Shown in pieces: positions 26,814 through 37,226 of a DNA stretch of 64,000 nucleotides. The position numbers and the translations under genes are program-made. Every line of letters starts with the position of its first letter. The stretch's first letter is position 1. A model generated the notes under the pieces. The model was not told the DNA's origin and did no database searches. It worked only from the letters and a program-made list of their open reading frames with translations. The stretch comes from an uncultured SAR86 cluster bacterium (GTDB taxonomy: Bacteria > Pseudomonadota > Gammaproteobacteria > Magnimaribacterales > D2472): assembly GCA_902579825.1 (NCBI GenBank), contig CACHII010000001.1, positions 309,948 to 373,947 on the forward strand, in the 5' to 3' direction.

Positions 26814-27350
26814 TTGAAGTATTGTTCAAATTGCGGAAGTGATAAATTGGTATTCAAAATTCCAAAGGATGACAATATGAAAAGATATTGTTGTAAAGAA
26901 TGCAATACTATCTTTTATACAAATCCTAATGTTGTTGTAGGTGCCCTTTGTCTGAGGAATGAAAGAATTCTTATGGCAAAAAGAAATATCAACCCTAGAA
27001 AAGGTTTATGGACACTGCCTGCAGGTTTTATGGAAAATGCTGAAACTCTTCAAGAGGGAGCCATCAGAGAAACCTTTGAAGAAACTGGCTCAAAAGCTGA
27101 AATCATAATGCCCTATACAATGTTTAGTCTCCCTCACATAAATCAAGTCCATATGTTTTATTTAGCTGATTTATTGGATGAGAACTTTGGTCCAACAGTT
27201 GAAAGTTTAGAGGTTAAATTATTCCAAATAGATGAAATTCTTTGGGATGAAATAGCGTTTCCAACAGTAAAAAAGACCCTAGAGTACTATATCGAAGATA
27301 AAGAAATAAATAAGTTTATTTTTAGAGAAGAAGATATAAAACTTTGGTAA
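26814..27350 (+). CDS. Nudix hydrolase with N-terminal zinc ribbon
   Basis: A 178-aa Nudix enzyme. Residues 1-30 hold a zinc ribbon (CSNCGS and CCKECN, giving two cysteine pairs), and the Nudix box runs GFMENAETLQEGAIRETFEETG. The FYTNPNVVVG link is characteristic of zinc-ribbon Nudix proteins acting on ADP-ribose- or FAD/NADH-like substrates. It is shorter than NudC and lacks the NudC SQPWPFP signature. Start codon is TTG, with AAGGA seven bases upstream. It is divergent from nudL and abuts the convergent end of purL. Confidence 0.84.
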   Translation: MKYCSNCGSDKLVFKIPKDDNMKRYCCKECNTIFYTNPNVVVGALCLRNERILMAKRNINPRKGLWTLPAGFMENAETLQEGAIRETFEETGSKAEIIMPYTMFSLPHINQVHMFYLADLLDENFGPTVESLEVKLFQIDEILWDEIAFPTVKKTLEYYIEDKEINKFIFREEDIKLW

Positions 27351-30300
27351 TTAATTTTCGTCGCTATATTCTTTAGCGTTAACGAAGATTTGCATCCAAG
27401 GTGAGTATTCAGGCCAATCTTTTTGATGCCAGCTCATTTGATACTTTCTAAATACCCTCTCAGGATGTGGCATCATTATAGTAACTCTGCCATTTGCTCC
27501 AGTAATGCCGGTTATTCCTTCTGGTGAACCATTTGGGTTTATTGGATAAACTTCAGTATGCTCTTCACTTGAGTCAACAAATCTCATTGCGATTTGATTT
27601 TGTTTTTTAAGCTCCTCTAAATTATTCATCTGAAAGTTTGCTCTTCCCTCACCGTGAGCCGAAGCAACTGGAACTGTCCAACCGTTCATATCACGAAGCA
27701 AGACTGAGTTTGTGTTTTCAACCTTAACCTGAACTAATCTCGCTTCAAACTGATCTGAAAAATTTCTTTCAAAGCTTGGCCAATAATCCGCTTCAGGAAT
27801 AATATCTTTTAGATTTGACAGCATTTGACAACCATTACATACACCAAGAGTGAAAGTAGCTTTATTTTCAAAAAATTGCTGGAATTGATCTTTAACATTA
27901 TTATTGTAGAGAATTGTTTTAGACCATCCTCCACCAGCACCTAAAACATCTCCATATGAAAAGCCTCCACAAACAGCCATGCCTTGAAATTGTTTTAAAT
28001 CTATATTTCCATCAAGTAAATCTTGCATATGCAAATCGAACGCTTCAAATCCAGCAATTGTAAAAGCTGCTGCCATTTCATTCTGACCGTTAACCCCCTG
28101 CTCTCTTAAAATTGCTACTTTTGGTTTTGTATCTTTAATTGATAGATTTTTGATTTGATTTTCATCAAATGAAACATTTGAATTTAATCCATGATAATTT
28201 TTGTTGTCTAATAAATTTAATTCTGAATCAGCAATTTTTTTATTATCTCTAATACTTTGAATAGCATGTGAAGTTTCTCTCCAATATTTCTCTAAAACAG
28301 TTATTGATTCGCTGAATACTTCTTTCTCTTTAGATGAGATTGAAAAGCTTTCTTCAACAATAGTTGCAACTTCTTCGACACATATATTTATCGCATTCAA
28401 AGAACTTTTAACTATTTCTAGTTCATCAGACTTAACTTGAATCACAAATCCAATTTCTTCCGAAAATAAAGTCTTATTTATATTATCAATATCATCTACT
28501 TGAATACTCATGCCAACTTTCTTTGTAAAACACATTTCTGCTAATGCTGTAACCAGACCACCATCAGAAATATCATGAATTGCTAAAATCTTGTTATCTT
28601 TTATTAGTTTTTGAATGTGGTTAAAAAAAGATTTGAATAGTTTCACATCATCAATATCAGGAGTTTCAGTATATTTGGATTCAGTAACTTCTGAAAATAT
28701 CGATCCTGCTAGTCTATTTTTTTGATTTATTTTAACCACTAAGATGACTGAGTCTTCATCAACATTTAATTCTGGTGTAACAGAACAAGATATATCTTCT
28801 ACAGGTGCCATTGCCGAAATAATTCCTGATAAAGGACTTGTTACTTCATATTCATTCTTTTCTTCGTTCCACTTAGTTCTCATTGATAAAGAATCTTTTC
28901 CAACTGGTATAGATACTTCAAGATCAACACTAATTTTAGAAAGTGCTTCAACCCCATTCCTCAAAGCAGAATCTTGTTTGGAATCTCCAGAGGCTGCCAT
29001 CCAGTTAGCAGATACCTGAACATGATCAAGTCCTTTAATTACTACGCCAGCCATATTAGTTAAAGCTTCACCCATTGCCATTCGCAAAGATGCTTCAGGA
29101 TTTGTTACAGCCAAGGTTGATTTTTCACCAATAGACATAACTTCACCTGTGAGAGATGTGAAAGATCTTAAACTGAGAGAATAATCTGAAACCGGAACCT
29201 GGAAAGGACCTATAAATTGGTCTCTGGCAACCATTCCTCCTACAGTTCTATCGCCAATAGTTATTAAGAAGGATTTAGATGCAACTGTAGGGTGTTGCAA
29301 AGTTTTAACAATTGCATCTCTAAGATCAAAGGATTCACAATTATCTTCAGTTGCTTCCATTTCAGGACTGCTTGATATGTTCATCTCGGTTATTGGCAAC
29401 TCGCCAAAAAGCATTGAGAGCGGAATATCTACAGGAAAATTATTTTTTTCTTCATCAAAAAGTTTTACTGATTTTTCCTCAGTTGTAATACCTACGATTG
29501 CATATTCACATCTTTCTCTTTTACAAATCTTTTCAAATGCATCTCTATTATCTTTATGAATAGCTAGGACATATCTTTCTTGAGACTCATTTGACCAAAT
29601 TTCCATTGGCGACATCGATTTATCTGCATTGGGAATTTTTGAAAGCTCAATAAATACCCCTAAATCTGAGTCCTTTGCAAGTTCCGGAATAGCATTTGAC
29701 AAACCACCTGCTCCAACGTCATGGATAAATTCAATGAAGCTATTTTCTTGCGATGAGCATCTATTTATAACTTCTTGGCATCTTCTTTCCATTTCAGCGT
29801 TATCTCTTTGGACCGATGCAAAATCTAAGTCTTCATCGCTTTCTCCTGAGGATACTGATGAGGCAGCTCCACCTCCAAGACCAATCAACATCGAAGGTCC
29901 TCCTAGTACTACAACCAGATAATCACTTTCGATTTGTAATTTAAAGTTATTTGAATCTCTGACTTCTCCAATGCCGCCCGCAAGCATTATAGGCTTGTGA
30001 TATCCAAATGCTTTATTTTCTTCAAAATCAGTTTCAAAACATCTAAAATAACCAAGTGTCGAAGGTCTTCCAAATTCATTATTAAATGCTGCTGCACCAA
30101 TAGGAGCTTCAATCATAATATCCAATGGAGATGCTATTCTCGATGGCTTATGTTCTTCTTTTTCCCAACTTCTTTTGAGATTAGGTATTCGAAGATTTGA
30201 AACATTAAATCCAACAAGACCAACTTTAGGTTTAGCACCTCTACCAGTTGCACCCTCATCTCTAATTTCGCCTCCAGAACCTGTTGATGCTCCAGGATAT

Positions 30301-31190
30301 GGTGAAATCGCTGTGGGATGATTGTGAGTTTCAACTTTTATGGTTGAATTGAGCTTGTCTTTAACAAAACTATAGTTATTATTTTCATCAAGATGCAACC
30401 GCTCCACAGACTCGCCCTCAATAATTGCTGCATTATCTTTATACGCAGAAATTATTCCATTAGGAGAAGATTTACTTGTTTCTTTAATAAGATCAAATAA
30501 TGTATTATTTTTCTTTTCTCCATCAACATTCCACTTAGCATTAAAAATTTTATGTCTACAGTGCTCGGAGTTAGCCTGTGCAAACATCATAAGCTCTGCA
30601 TCAGTTGGATTTCTTTTTTCATTGGCATAAAAATCATAAAGATATTCGACTTCATCATTACTCATAGCAAAACCATAGGACTTATTAGCACTCACTAATT
30701 CTTCAATACCCTTTTCAATTATCTCAATATGTTGTAATGATCTTGGGTTATCAGATTTAAATAAGTTCTTAAAATCATCAACATTTTTGTAAATTGATTG
30801 AGTCATTCGATCGTAAAACATTGAAAGATTCAACTCTTTGAGATTTTTACTTGACTCGATAATAAAGCCGTTTAATTTTTCAACTCTTTCTATATTGTTC
30901 AACCCTACATTTTTTAAAATATCTTCTGTTTTCGTGGCCCATGGTGAAATTGTTCCTAATCTTGGCCCAATGTAAAAATTAAATTTATCAGTTAAATTCT
31001 GTGCTGATAGGATATCTTTAAGATTTTCTAATTCGGACTCATCATTTTTTACCTCAACAAAATATATTTCATGAGATTCAATATTTGTTTCAAATTTATT
31101 TAATTCGGTGAATTTTTTAGATAATTGCTCAAGCTTTGAGCTTGAAAAACTTGGTTTACCTTGAAATATAAAGCTTTTAGTCTTTGACAC
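27351..31190 (-). CDS. purL: Phosphoribosylformylglycinamidine synthase (single-chain FGAM synthase)
   Basis: Large purine enzyme (1279 aa) converting FGAR, glutamine and ATP to FGAM. It carries the N-terminal PurS-like domain, a linker, two AIRS-like ATP-binding halves (KVETHNHPTAISPYPGASTG; GGMVARDQFIGPFQVP; ASGDSKQDSALRNGVEAL) and the C-terminal glutaminase with the catalytic Cys in LGVCNGCQML and the HPERVFR end. The single long chain is the gammaproteobacterial form. It is divergent from the MltF-like gene, a gene pair also adjacent in E. coli. Confidence 0.97.
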   Translation of the reverse strand: MSKTKSFIFQGKPSFSSSKLEQLSKKFTELNKFETNIESHEIYFVEVKNDESELENLKDILSAQNLTDKFNFYIGPRLGTISPWATKTEDILKNVGLNNIERVEKLNGFIIESSKNLKELNLSMFYDRMTQSIYKNVDDFKNLFKSDNPRSLQHIEIIEKGIEELVSANKSYGFAMSNDEVEYLYDFYANEKRNPTDAELMMFAQANSEHCRHKIFNAKWNVDGEKKNNTLFDLIKETSKSSPNGIISAYKDNAAIIEGESVERLHLDENNNYSFVKDKLNSTIKVETHNHPTAISPYPGASTGSGGEIRDEGATGRGAKPKVGLVGFNVSNLRIPNLKRSWEKEEHKPSRIASPLDIMIEAPIGAAAFNNEFGRPSTLGYFRCFETDFEENKAFGYHKPIMLAGGIGEVRDSNNFKLQIESDYLVVVLGGPSMLIGLGGGAASSVSSGESDEDLDFASVQRDNAEMERRCQEVINRCSSQENSFIEFIHDVGAGGLSNAIPELAKDSDLGVFIELSKIPNADKSMSPMEIWSNESQERYVLAIHKDNRDAFEKICKRERCEYAIVGITTEEKSVKLFDEEKNNFPVDIPLSMLFGELPITEMNISSSPEMEATEDNCESFDLRDAIVKTLQHPTVASKSFLITIGDRTVGGMVARDQFIGPFQVPVSDYSLSLRSFTSLTGEVMSIGEKSTLAVTNPEASLRMAMGEALTNMAGVVIKGLDHVQVSANWMAASGDSKQDSALRNGVEALSKISVDLEVSIPVGKDSLSMRTKWNEEKNEYEVTSPLSGIISAMAPVEDISCSVTPELNVDEDSVILVVKINQKNRLAGSIFSEVTESKYTETPDIDDVKLFKSFFNHIQKLIKDNKILAIHDISDGGLVTALAEMCFTKKVGMSIQVDDIDNINKTLFSEEIGFVIQVKSDELEIVKSSLNAINICVEEVATIVEESFSISSKEKEVFSESITVLEKYWRETSHAIQSIRDNKKIADSELNLLDNKNYHGLNSNVSFDENQIKNLSIKDTKPKVAILREQGVNGQNEMAAAFTIAGFEAFDLHMQDLLDGNIDLKQFQGMAVCGGFSYGDVLGAGGGWSKTILYNNNVKDQFQQFFENKATFTLGVCNGCQMLSNLKDIIPEADYWPSFERNFSDQFEARLVQVKVENTNSVLLRDMNGWTVPVASAHGEGRANFQMNNLEELKKQNQIAMRFVDSSEEHTEVYPINPNGSPEGITGITGANGRVTIMMPHPERVFRKYQMSWHQKDWPEYSPWMQIFVNAKEYSDEN

Positions 31191-31253
31191 TTCTATTAGT
31201 CTGAAATATTGTATATAACAATTATAAAGTTTTTATTAATCAAATAATTAAAA

Positions 31254-31967
31254 ATGGGGAATATCTTTAAATTTTTTTTATTTAGCTCAATCTTAGTAAT
31301 ATTGATAGGCTGTGAAAAAAAATTCATGCAAATAAGTTGTGATGAAATCTTGGAACAAGCTTATGAAGAATCTCCACTAAATAATTTTGAAAAAAATAAG
31401 TTCAAAGATCTTTTTTTAAATAGGTATCCTGAATTCGACTTAATGTTCGAAGAGGCTGCACAAGAAACTGGTATAGAAAAAAATCTTCTTGCTGCAATAT
31501 CTTTTCAAGAATCACAATGGGATCCAAGAGCACAATCTAATATGGGCGTTAGAGGAATGATGATGGTAACTCTTGAAACAGCAGCTCTAGTGGGAGTCGA
31601 AAAAAGACTAAATCCTGAACAAAATATTAAAGGTGGTGCTAAATATTTTGCCATGCTAAAAGAAAAAAATATTGTCGGTAAAACAGATGCAGATCAATTA
31701 TCAACCGTGCTCGCAAGCTATAATCTTGGGCCCACAAATATAATTAAAATAGCTAATCAAATTAATTCAGACGTGCAAACTGTTACATGGCTTGAAATTA
31801 AAGACAAACTAAAAGTGGTTAAAGGTTCTGAGCTTAACTTGGTTGATAGAGAATCTTATTCAAGAGGTCAGCAAGCTATTGATTACGTTGATAGAGTTAA
31901 AAGTTATTATCAATTATTGAGTGCACATAGCTGCATCGCACCTAAAGATCAATTAATTTTCTTTTAA
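31254..31967 (+). CDS. MltF-like lytic transglycosylase lipoprotein lacking the solute-binding domain
   Basis: Cleaves peptidoglycan between MurNAc and GlcNAc with 1,6-anhydro formation. A lipobox LIGC (Cys20) anchors it, probably in the outer membrane. The SLT domain is recognised by [10 protein letters not shown] with catalytic Glu86, [22 protein letters not shown] and VLASYNLGP. Full MltF is about 480-520 aa, with an N-terminal SBP_bac_3-like domain. Here only 237 aa remain, and about 40 residues separate the lipid anchor from the catalytic domain. Position opposite purL matches E. coli mltF. Its 3' end overlaps the convergent uvrB by 26 bases. Confidence 0.86.
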   Translation: MGNIFKFFLFSSILVILIGCEKKFMQISCDEILEQAYEESPLNNFEKNKFKDLFLNRYPEFDLMFEEAAQETGIEKNLLAAISFQESQWDPRAQSNMGVRGMMMVTLETAALVGVEKRLNPEQNIKGGAKYFAMLKEKNIVGKTDADQLSTVLASYNLGPTNIIKIANQINSDVQTVTWLEIKDKLKVVKGSELNLVDRESYSRGQQAIDYVDRVKSYYQLLSAHSCIAPKDQLIFF

Positions 31968-33951
31968 GAGAATTAATCTTATCTCTGCATACCGCAGCCT
32001 TTTCAAATTCCATTTTCTTTGCAAAGACAAACATTTCATCTTCTAATTTTTGTAATGTTTCTGTTAAGTTATCAACTGTATCGTCTTTAATTTTAAAATC
32101 TACAATCTTATCAATATCTTCTTTTTTCTTTTTCGTATTGCCCTTTATTACTCTTGCACCCTCCATAATATCTTTCACTTTTGTAGAAATAGATTTAGGA
32201 GTTATATTATTTTGATCATTAAATTTTTCTTGAATAGCTCTTCTTCTGTCTGTCTCTTCAATAGCTCTTTGCATGGAACCTGTTACTTTATCAGCATACA
32301 AGATCGCTTTTCCTCTAAGATTTCTAGCAGCTCTTCCAATTGTTTGAATCAATGTTGTATCTGATCTTAAAAACCCCTCTTTATCTGCATCAAGAATGGC
32401 TACTAAACTAACTTCTGGAATATCAAGCCCCTCTCTTAAAAGATTAATCCCAACTAGTACATCAAACTTTCCTAGTCTTAAGTCTCGAATGATTTCTACT
32501 CTTTCTACTGTATCAATATCGGAATGCATATATCTGGCAGAAATATTATTTTCATTTAAATAGTCTGTTAAATCTTCAGCCATTCGTTTTGTTAATGTGG
32601 TTACAAGAACCCTCTCTTTCATTGCAACTCGATCATTACATTCGCCAATTACATCATCGATTTGAGTACTGGCTGGTCTGATTTCAACCTCAGGATCTGT
32701 TAACCCAGTTGGTCTCACTAATAATTCAACTAAATTATCCTGTTTCTCGTTTTCATATTTACTAGGAGTTGCTGAGACATAAATTCTTTGTGGCGCAAGC
32801 ATTTCCCATTCTTCAAATTTTAATGGTCTATTATCTAGCGCCGATGGCAATCTAAATCCATACTCAACCAGAGTCTCTTTTCTTGATCTGTCTCCTTTAT
32901 ACATGGCCCCTATTTGAGGGACTGACACGTGAGATTCATCTATAAAAACGATTGCATTCTTTGGAATATAATCAAACAAACAAGGAGGTGACTCGCCAGG
33001 TTTTCTTCCACTTAAATATCTGGAATAATTCTCTATTCCTTGACAATAACCAAGCTCCCGCATCATTTCAATATCATAATTTGTTCTTTCTTCAAGACGC
33101 TGTGCCTCTACGAGCTTGTTGTTATCTCTGAGGAACTCCAAACGAATTTTCAACTCATTTTTTATGTCCGGAATACAATTAGTAACAGTATCTTTTGGGG
33201 TTACATAGTGAGTTTTTGGAAAAATAGTAACTCGAGGTATTTCATTAATCACAACACCTGTGATAGGATCAAACCAAGAAAGCCTTTCAATCTCATCACC
33301 AAAGAATTCTATTCTTAGAGCCTCTTTATCAGAATCGGCTGGAAAAACGTCAACAGTATCCCCTCTAACTCTAAAAGTAGCTCTTCTAAAATCTAAATCA
33401 TTTCTTGTGTATTGAAGTGCAGATAATCGTAAAACTAAATCTCGTTGAGAAGTCATATCCCCTCTATCTAAATGAACCACCATTTTTAAATAAGACTCAG
33501 GCGCACCTAATCCATATATTGATGAAACTGTTGCTATTACAACAGTATCTTTACGTTCAATTAATGCCTTTGTTGCAGATAATCTCATCTGCTCAATGTG
33601 CTCATTAATTGAAGCATCTTTTGCAATATAGGTATCAGAGGTTGGGACATATGCTTCAGGCTGATAATAGTCATAGTATGAAACAAAATATTCGACAGAA
33701 TTATTTGGAAAAAAATCTCTAAACTCACCATAAAGCTGAGCAGCAAGTGTTTTATTGTGAGCCATGATAATTGCAGGTCTCTGCGTCTTTTCAATGACCT
33801 TTGCCATGGTATAAGTTTTACCAGAGCCAGTAACGCCCAAAAGTGTTTGATGCAAGAGACCATCATTTAAACCGTCAACCAAATTTTTTATTGCCTCTGG
33901 TTGTGATCCAGCCGGTTCAAAGTCTGAAATTACCTGTAATCCTTTTGTCAT
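31942..33951 (-). CDS. uvrB: Excinuclease ABC subunit B
   Basis: Damage-verifying helicase-like subunit of UvrABC nucleotide excision repair. Motifs are Walker [11 protein letters not shown], the beta-hairpin [12 protein letters not shown], the DExH-box FIDESH, motif [11 protein letters not shown] and a C-terminal UVR domain ([18 protein letters not shown]). Length 669 aa is standard. Although uvrB is SOS-controlled in E. coli, I see no CTGT-N8-ACAG operator in the 50 bases before its start. Confidence 0.97.
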   Translation of the reverse strand: MTKGLQVISDFEPAGSQPEAIKNLVDGLNDGLLHQTLLGVTGSGKTYTMAKVIEKTQRPAIIMAHNKTLAAQLYGEFRDFFPNNSVEYFVSYYDYYQPEAYVPTSDTYIAKDASINEHIEQMRLSATKALIERKDTVVIATVSSIYGLGAPESYLKMVVHLDRGDMTSQRDLVLRLSALQYTRNDLDFRRATFRVRGDTVDVFPADSDKEALRIEFFGDEIERLSWFDPITGVVINEIPRVTIFPKTHYVTPKDTVTNCIPDIKNELKIRLEFLRDNNKLVEAQRLEERTNYDIEMMRELGYCQGIENYSRYLSGRKPGESPPCLFDYIPKNAIVFIDESHVSVPQIGAMYKGDRSRKETLVEYGFRLPSALDNRPLKFEEWEMLAPQRIYVSATPSKYENEKQDNLVELLVRPTGLTDPEVEIRPASTQIDDVIGECNDRVAMKERVLVTTLTKRMAEDLTDYLNENNISARYMHSDIDTVERVEIIRDLRLGKFDVLVGINLLREGLDIPEVSLVAILDADKEGFLRSDTTLIQTIGRAARNLRGKAILYADKVTGSMQRAIEETDRRRAIQEKFNDQNNITPKSISTKVKDIMEGARVIKGNTKKKKEDIDKIVDFKIKDDTVDNLTETLQKLEDEMFVFAKKMEFEKAAVCRDKINSLKRKLIDL

Positions 33952-33981
33952 TTACTTATATATAAAATAATAAAAATTAAT

Positions 33982-33987
33982 TATAAT
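33982..33987 (+). promoter_or_regulatory. Candidate -10 element for tRNA-Asn
   Basis: TATAAT 15 bases before the tRNA 5' end in an AT-rich gap. No good -35 hexamer is visible at the right spacing, so this is tentative. Confidence 0.4.
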
Positions 33988-34002
33988 TCTCTGCTGAAGC
34001 GT

Positions 34003-34077
34003 TCCTCAGTAGCTCAGCGGTAGAGCAGTTGACTGTTAATCAATTGGTCGTTGGTTCGATCCCAACCTGAGGAGCCA
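34003..34077 (+). tRNA. tRNA-Asn (GTT)
   Basis: Seventy-five bases with an encoded CCA. Acceptor TCCTCAG pairs with CTGAGGA and the discriminator is G. The D-arm is AGCTCAGCGGTAGAGCA, the anticodon loop CTGTTAA gives anticodon GTT, and the T-loop is GGTTCGATCCC. It lies alone between uvrB and arsC. Confidence 0.96.
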
Positions 34078-34109
34078 TTCAATTTACTGTATCTTAAGTT
34101 AATAAACAA

Positions 34110-34535
34110 TCAACTTCTAATACCCTCTGTAATTATAAATTTTTTAAGAAGATTGAAAATATTTTCTCTTGTCTTAATAAAAGCATTTTTTGACTGTAGA
34201 TCATTAAATCCATTATTATCAGGGTCTTCATTTGGCCAATGAAATGCTTTTGTTGTAGGTGGTATAGTTGGGCATACTTCTTCTGCACATAGCGTGATTA
34301 CAAAATTTAAATTATTTATAAATTCTTGTTCCAAGCTGTCAATTGATTTTGGTTTACAATTTGTAATATCAATACCAATATCAGCCATAACTGAAATAGC
34401 ATCTTTGTGAACATTTTCTTCTGGATTTGATCCAGCACTTCTAATATTGAATGTGCTTGGCAGCATGTCTTTAGCAAGACCTTCAGCAATCTGACTTCTA
34501 GCAGAATTTCCAACGCATAGAAATAAAATATTCAT
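34110..34535 (-). CDS. arsC: Arsenate reductase, LMW-phosphatase type
   Basis: Reduces arsenate to arsenite using a cysteine cascade recycled by thioredoxin. The N-terminal P-loop LCVGNSARSQ gives CX5R (C7, R13), and the resolving pair is C83/C88 in TLCAEEVCP. HWPNEDP matches the acidic catalytic loop. Length 141 aa fits. No arsR, arsB or acr3 is adjacent, so it acts as an isolated gene here. The general low-molecular-weight tyrosine phosphatase reading is less likely because of the C83/C88 pair. Confidence 0.88.
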   Translation of the reverse strand: MNILFLCVGNSARSQIAEGLAKDMLPSTFNIRSAGSNPEENVHKDAISVMADIGIDITNCKPKSIDSLEQEFINNLNFVITLCAEEVCPTIPPTTKAFHWPNEDPDNNGFNDLQSKNAFIKTRENIFNLLKKFIITEGIRS

Positions 34536-34585
34536 TTATATGATTTTAAATTGAGAATTATGATTTATAAAGGTATCTTATATAT

Positions 34586-35704
34586 ATGTTTGGAAAAGTT
34601 ACAACTGAAAAAATGCTTGGCGGATTGAAGGATTCCTTAGGTGAAGATGATTATACTGAGCCACTCAATATATTAATTGATTCAGCAAATAGACATAATA
34701 AATTCAACTTATTTGGTTCGATTGCTTTTAAAGATCAACTTAAAGATAGGCTTAAAGTTCGCAGTGAACTATATAAATTTGTAAAAGATCATGATTTGCC
34801 AGAACCATCAGATATGATTTTTGTGACAGGTTTACCAAGGTCTGGGACAACTTTTTTGTTTAATTTGCTTGCACTAGATTCAAATCACAGATCACCAAAA
34901 TATTGGGAAATAATGCATCCCCTGCCCCTGGCAAAAACTGATAAACAAAAACAATACAGGCAAAGAAAAATAAACATGCAATTAAAACTTGCTAGAACGA
35001 TTATCCCTAAACTAAGAGCTATGCATCATATAAGAGCAGAGACGCCAGAAGAATGCATGCTTATAGCAACTATTAATATCAGAAGCGTCGTTTATTTATG
35101 CATGGCAGACGTTCCTGAATATGCTGAGTATCTCAAGACTTGTAACTTCAAATCTGTTTTTATGTGGCATAAACGATTTTTCCAAATGTTAGAGTTAACT
35201 GGCAAGCCAAAAAGGTGGCTATTAAAAGATCCCAGCCATATTGGTCATATACCAGAGATACTCGAAACCTATCCGAATGCTAAGTTTATAAATATTCACA
35301 GAGATCCTACAGAATCAATAGGTTCATTTTGCAGTTTAACTAAAAATGTTAGATTGGGTTTTACTAAAAGTGTTGATAATGAAAATATTGGAAATATGGT
35401 TATAGATTTTTGGAAGTATAAGCTATATCAAGGCATGGAACATAAAAAAAGTTTAGATGAGAATCAAATTGCCAACATAAGCTATCAAGAATTCATTACA
35501 GATCCAATCAATGTTATTAAGAAGGCTTACACAACAATTGGACTTGATATGGATATAGAAACTGAAAATAAAATGCTAGATTACCTTCTGATACAAAAGA
35601 ATCTTAAAAAACAAAAACATACTTATAAACTTGAAGAGTTCGGTTTAACTCCAAAATTGATAGAAAATTATTTCAAAGAATATATCCTTACAAAACAGTA
35701 TTAA
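34586..35704 (+). CDS. Sulfotransferase-family protein
   Basis: Probable PAPS-dependent sulfotransferase of 372 aa. It has the 5'-phosphosulfate loop GLPRSGTT (82-89) and the 3'-phosphate site FINIHRDPTESIGSF. WHKRFFQML and KDPSHIGHIPEIL also match the family. No signal peptide is seen, so it is cytoplasmic. The substrate is unknown; relatives in marine bacteria modify lipids, sugars or small metabolites. It is divergent from arsC and 27 bases before the cyclophilin gene. Confidence 0.85.
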   Translation: MFGKVTTEKMLGGLKDSLGEDDYTEPLNILIDSANRHNKFNLFGSIAFKDQLKDRLKVRSELYKFVKDHDLPEPSDMIFVTGLPRSGTTFLFNLLALDSNHRSPKYWEIMHPLPLAKTDKQKQYRQRKINMQLKLARTIIPKLRAMHHIRAETPEECMLIATINIRSVVYLCMADVPEYAEYLKTCNFKSVFMWHKRFFQMLELTGKPKRWLLKDPSHIGHIPEILETYPNAKFINIHRDPTESIGSFCSLTKNVRLGFTKSVDNENIGNMVIDFWKYKLYQGMEHKKSLDENQIANISYQEFITDPINVIKKAYTTIGLDMDIETENKMLDYLLIQKNLKKQKHTYKLEEFGLTPKLIENYFKEYILTKQY

Positions 35705-35731
35705 ATATAAAATCTATTAAAATATATATTT

Positions 35732-36460
35732 ATGAAAATAATAACCCTTTTTGCTTTAATCTTTTTTGTAACTGCATGCAGCCCACCAGAGCCTGGAACG
35801 GATGAATGGTATGAAGAGAAATATAATGAGTTTATTGAAGCCATACCAGATGCAGATGTAACTTTTGATGAATTCAAAGCTATTTTGGAAAATCCAGCAT
35901 ACGAAGAAGAAAATATGAATGAGAATGATAAAATTGCAAATGATACGGAGAAAAATATGACACTAGTAACTATTCAAACCTCACTTGGCGAAATTAAGCT
36001 TGAACTTAATAATGAGAAAGCGCCTTTGACAGTTGAAAATTTTAAAACTATTGCTGCTTCTGGATACTATGAAGGGACTATATTCCATAGAGTTATCAAT
36101 GGTTTTATGGTTCAAGGTGGTGGTCTAACTGCTGATATGAATAATAAATCAAGCGGAACAAGTCCAATCCAAAATGAGGCAAATAATGGACTGTCAAATG
36201 ATAGAGGAACTATAGCAATGGCCAGAACCGGTGATCCTCATTCAGCAACTAGTCAATTTTTTATAAACCATAAAGATAATGGATTTTTAAATCATACTGG
36301 AGAAAATCCACAGGGTTGGGGTTATGCCGTATTTGGTGCTGTAGCTGAGGGTATGGATGTTGTAGATCAAATAGCTGATGTAGCAACTGGGAATGTTGGT
36401 CCTTATCAAGATGTTCCCCTAGAAGTAATAACTATAGAGTCTGTTACTATTAGTGAATGA
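35732..36460 (+). CDS. Cyclophilin-type peptidyl-prolyl isomerase, lipoprotein
   Basis: Catalyses proline isomerisation in the envelope. A lipobox VTAC (Cys16) is followed by an acidic linker to about residue 75, then a PpiB-like cyclophilin domain. Its motifs include [13 protein letters not shown] (catalytic Arg), ATSQFFIN and [19 protein letters not shown]. coli PpiB is cytoplasmic, while this one is lipid-anchored. Its stop overlaps the lpxH start (ATGA). The pair ppiB-lpxH is also adjacent in E. coli. Confidence 0.9.
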   Translation: MKIITLFALIFFVTACSPPEPGTDEWYEEKYNEFIEAIPDADVTFDEFKAILENPAYEEENMNENDKIANDTEKNMTLVTIQTSLGEIKLELNNEKAPLTVENFKTIAASGYYEGTIFHRVINGFMVQGGGLTADMNNKSSGTSPIQNEANNGLSNDRGTIAMARTGDPHSATSQFFINHKDNGFLNHTGENPQGWGYAVFGAVAEGMDVVDQIADVATGNVGPYQDVPLEVITIESVTISE

Positions 36461-37167
36461 AACCACGCTTTATATCAGACATTCATTTAAGCGAGAATAA
36501 TTCACATTTAACAAATGCTTTTAAGAGGTTTTTAAATGAGTCAAAAGAAAGTTGTTCCCATCTTTTTATACTAGGTGATTTATTTGAAGCGTGGATTGGT
36601 GATGATGATAACAATGCTTATCATCAAGAAATAAAAGAGTTACTAATTGAATTCACTATAAATGGACCAGAGACATTTTTTATTCACGGAAATAGAGATT
36701 TTTTAATTGGTCAAGATTTTGCAAAAGAAGTGGGCATTTCACTTCTACCCGATCCTTATACTGTCGATATAAATGGTTTAAAAGTCATTCTCAGTCATGG
36801 AGACTTCCTTTGCACTGATGATTTAGATTATATAAATTTTAGGGGTCTTGTCAGATCTAAAGATTGGCAAAAGGATTTTTTATCTAAAGATTTAAATGAA
36901 AGAAAATTAATTGCTTCAACAATGAGAAATGATAGCAGGCAGGCCACATCTCAAAAATCTCTTGAAATTACGGACGTTAATTTAGAGTCTGTAGATAGTT
37001 TTCTAGAAGAGCATAATCCAAATATTTTTATTCATGGTCATACTCATCGACCAAAAATACATCATCATGATGCTATCAAAAGAGTAGTACTTGGAGATTG
37101 GGGTAGCTCTGGTTGGTATCTATCAATCATTGATAATGATTTAGATTTAAAAGAATTTAAAATTTAA
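36457..37167 (+). CDS. lpxH: UDP-2,3-diacylglucosamine pyrophosphatase
   Basis: Lipid A pathway enzyme that cleaves UDP-2,3-diacylglucosamine to lipid X. Calcineurin-like metal motifs are in order: [38 protein letters not shown] and the final [11 protein letters not shown]. Length 236 aa matches LpxH. It is translationally coupled to the cyclophilin through an ATGA overlap. Its presence shows that the organism makes classical lipid A. Confidence 0.94.
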   Translation: MKPRFISDIHLSENNSHLTNAFKRFLNESKESCSHLFILGDLFEAWIGDDDNNAYHQEIKELLIEFTINGPETFFIHGNRDFLIGQDFAKEVGISLLPDPYTVDINGLKVILSHGDFLCTDDLDYINFRGLVRSKDWQKDFLSKDLNERKLIASTMRNDSRQATSQKSLEITDVNLESVDSFLEEHNPNIFIHGHTHRPKIHHHDAIKRVVLGDWGSSGWYLSIIDNDLDLKEFKI

Positions 37168-37195
37168 AAACTGTCTTGTTTTGAATTGTAATATA

Positions 37196-37211
37196 CTGTA
37201 TATTTATACAG
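37196..37211. promoter_or_regulatory. LexA operator (SOS box) of umuDC
   Basis: The palindrome CTGTATATTTATACAG is an ideal match to the gammaproteobacterial CTGT-N8-ACAG consensus. It ends 15 bases before the umuD ATG, placing it over the likely transcription start. It implies SOS-induced expression of umuDC. Confidence 0.92.
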
Positions 37212-37226
37212 TATTTAGTAATTCCT

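Noticed and set aside
33952..34002. Possible SOS box before uvrB
   Set aside because: No CTGT-N8-ACAG or close variant is present in this gap.
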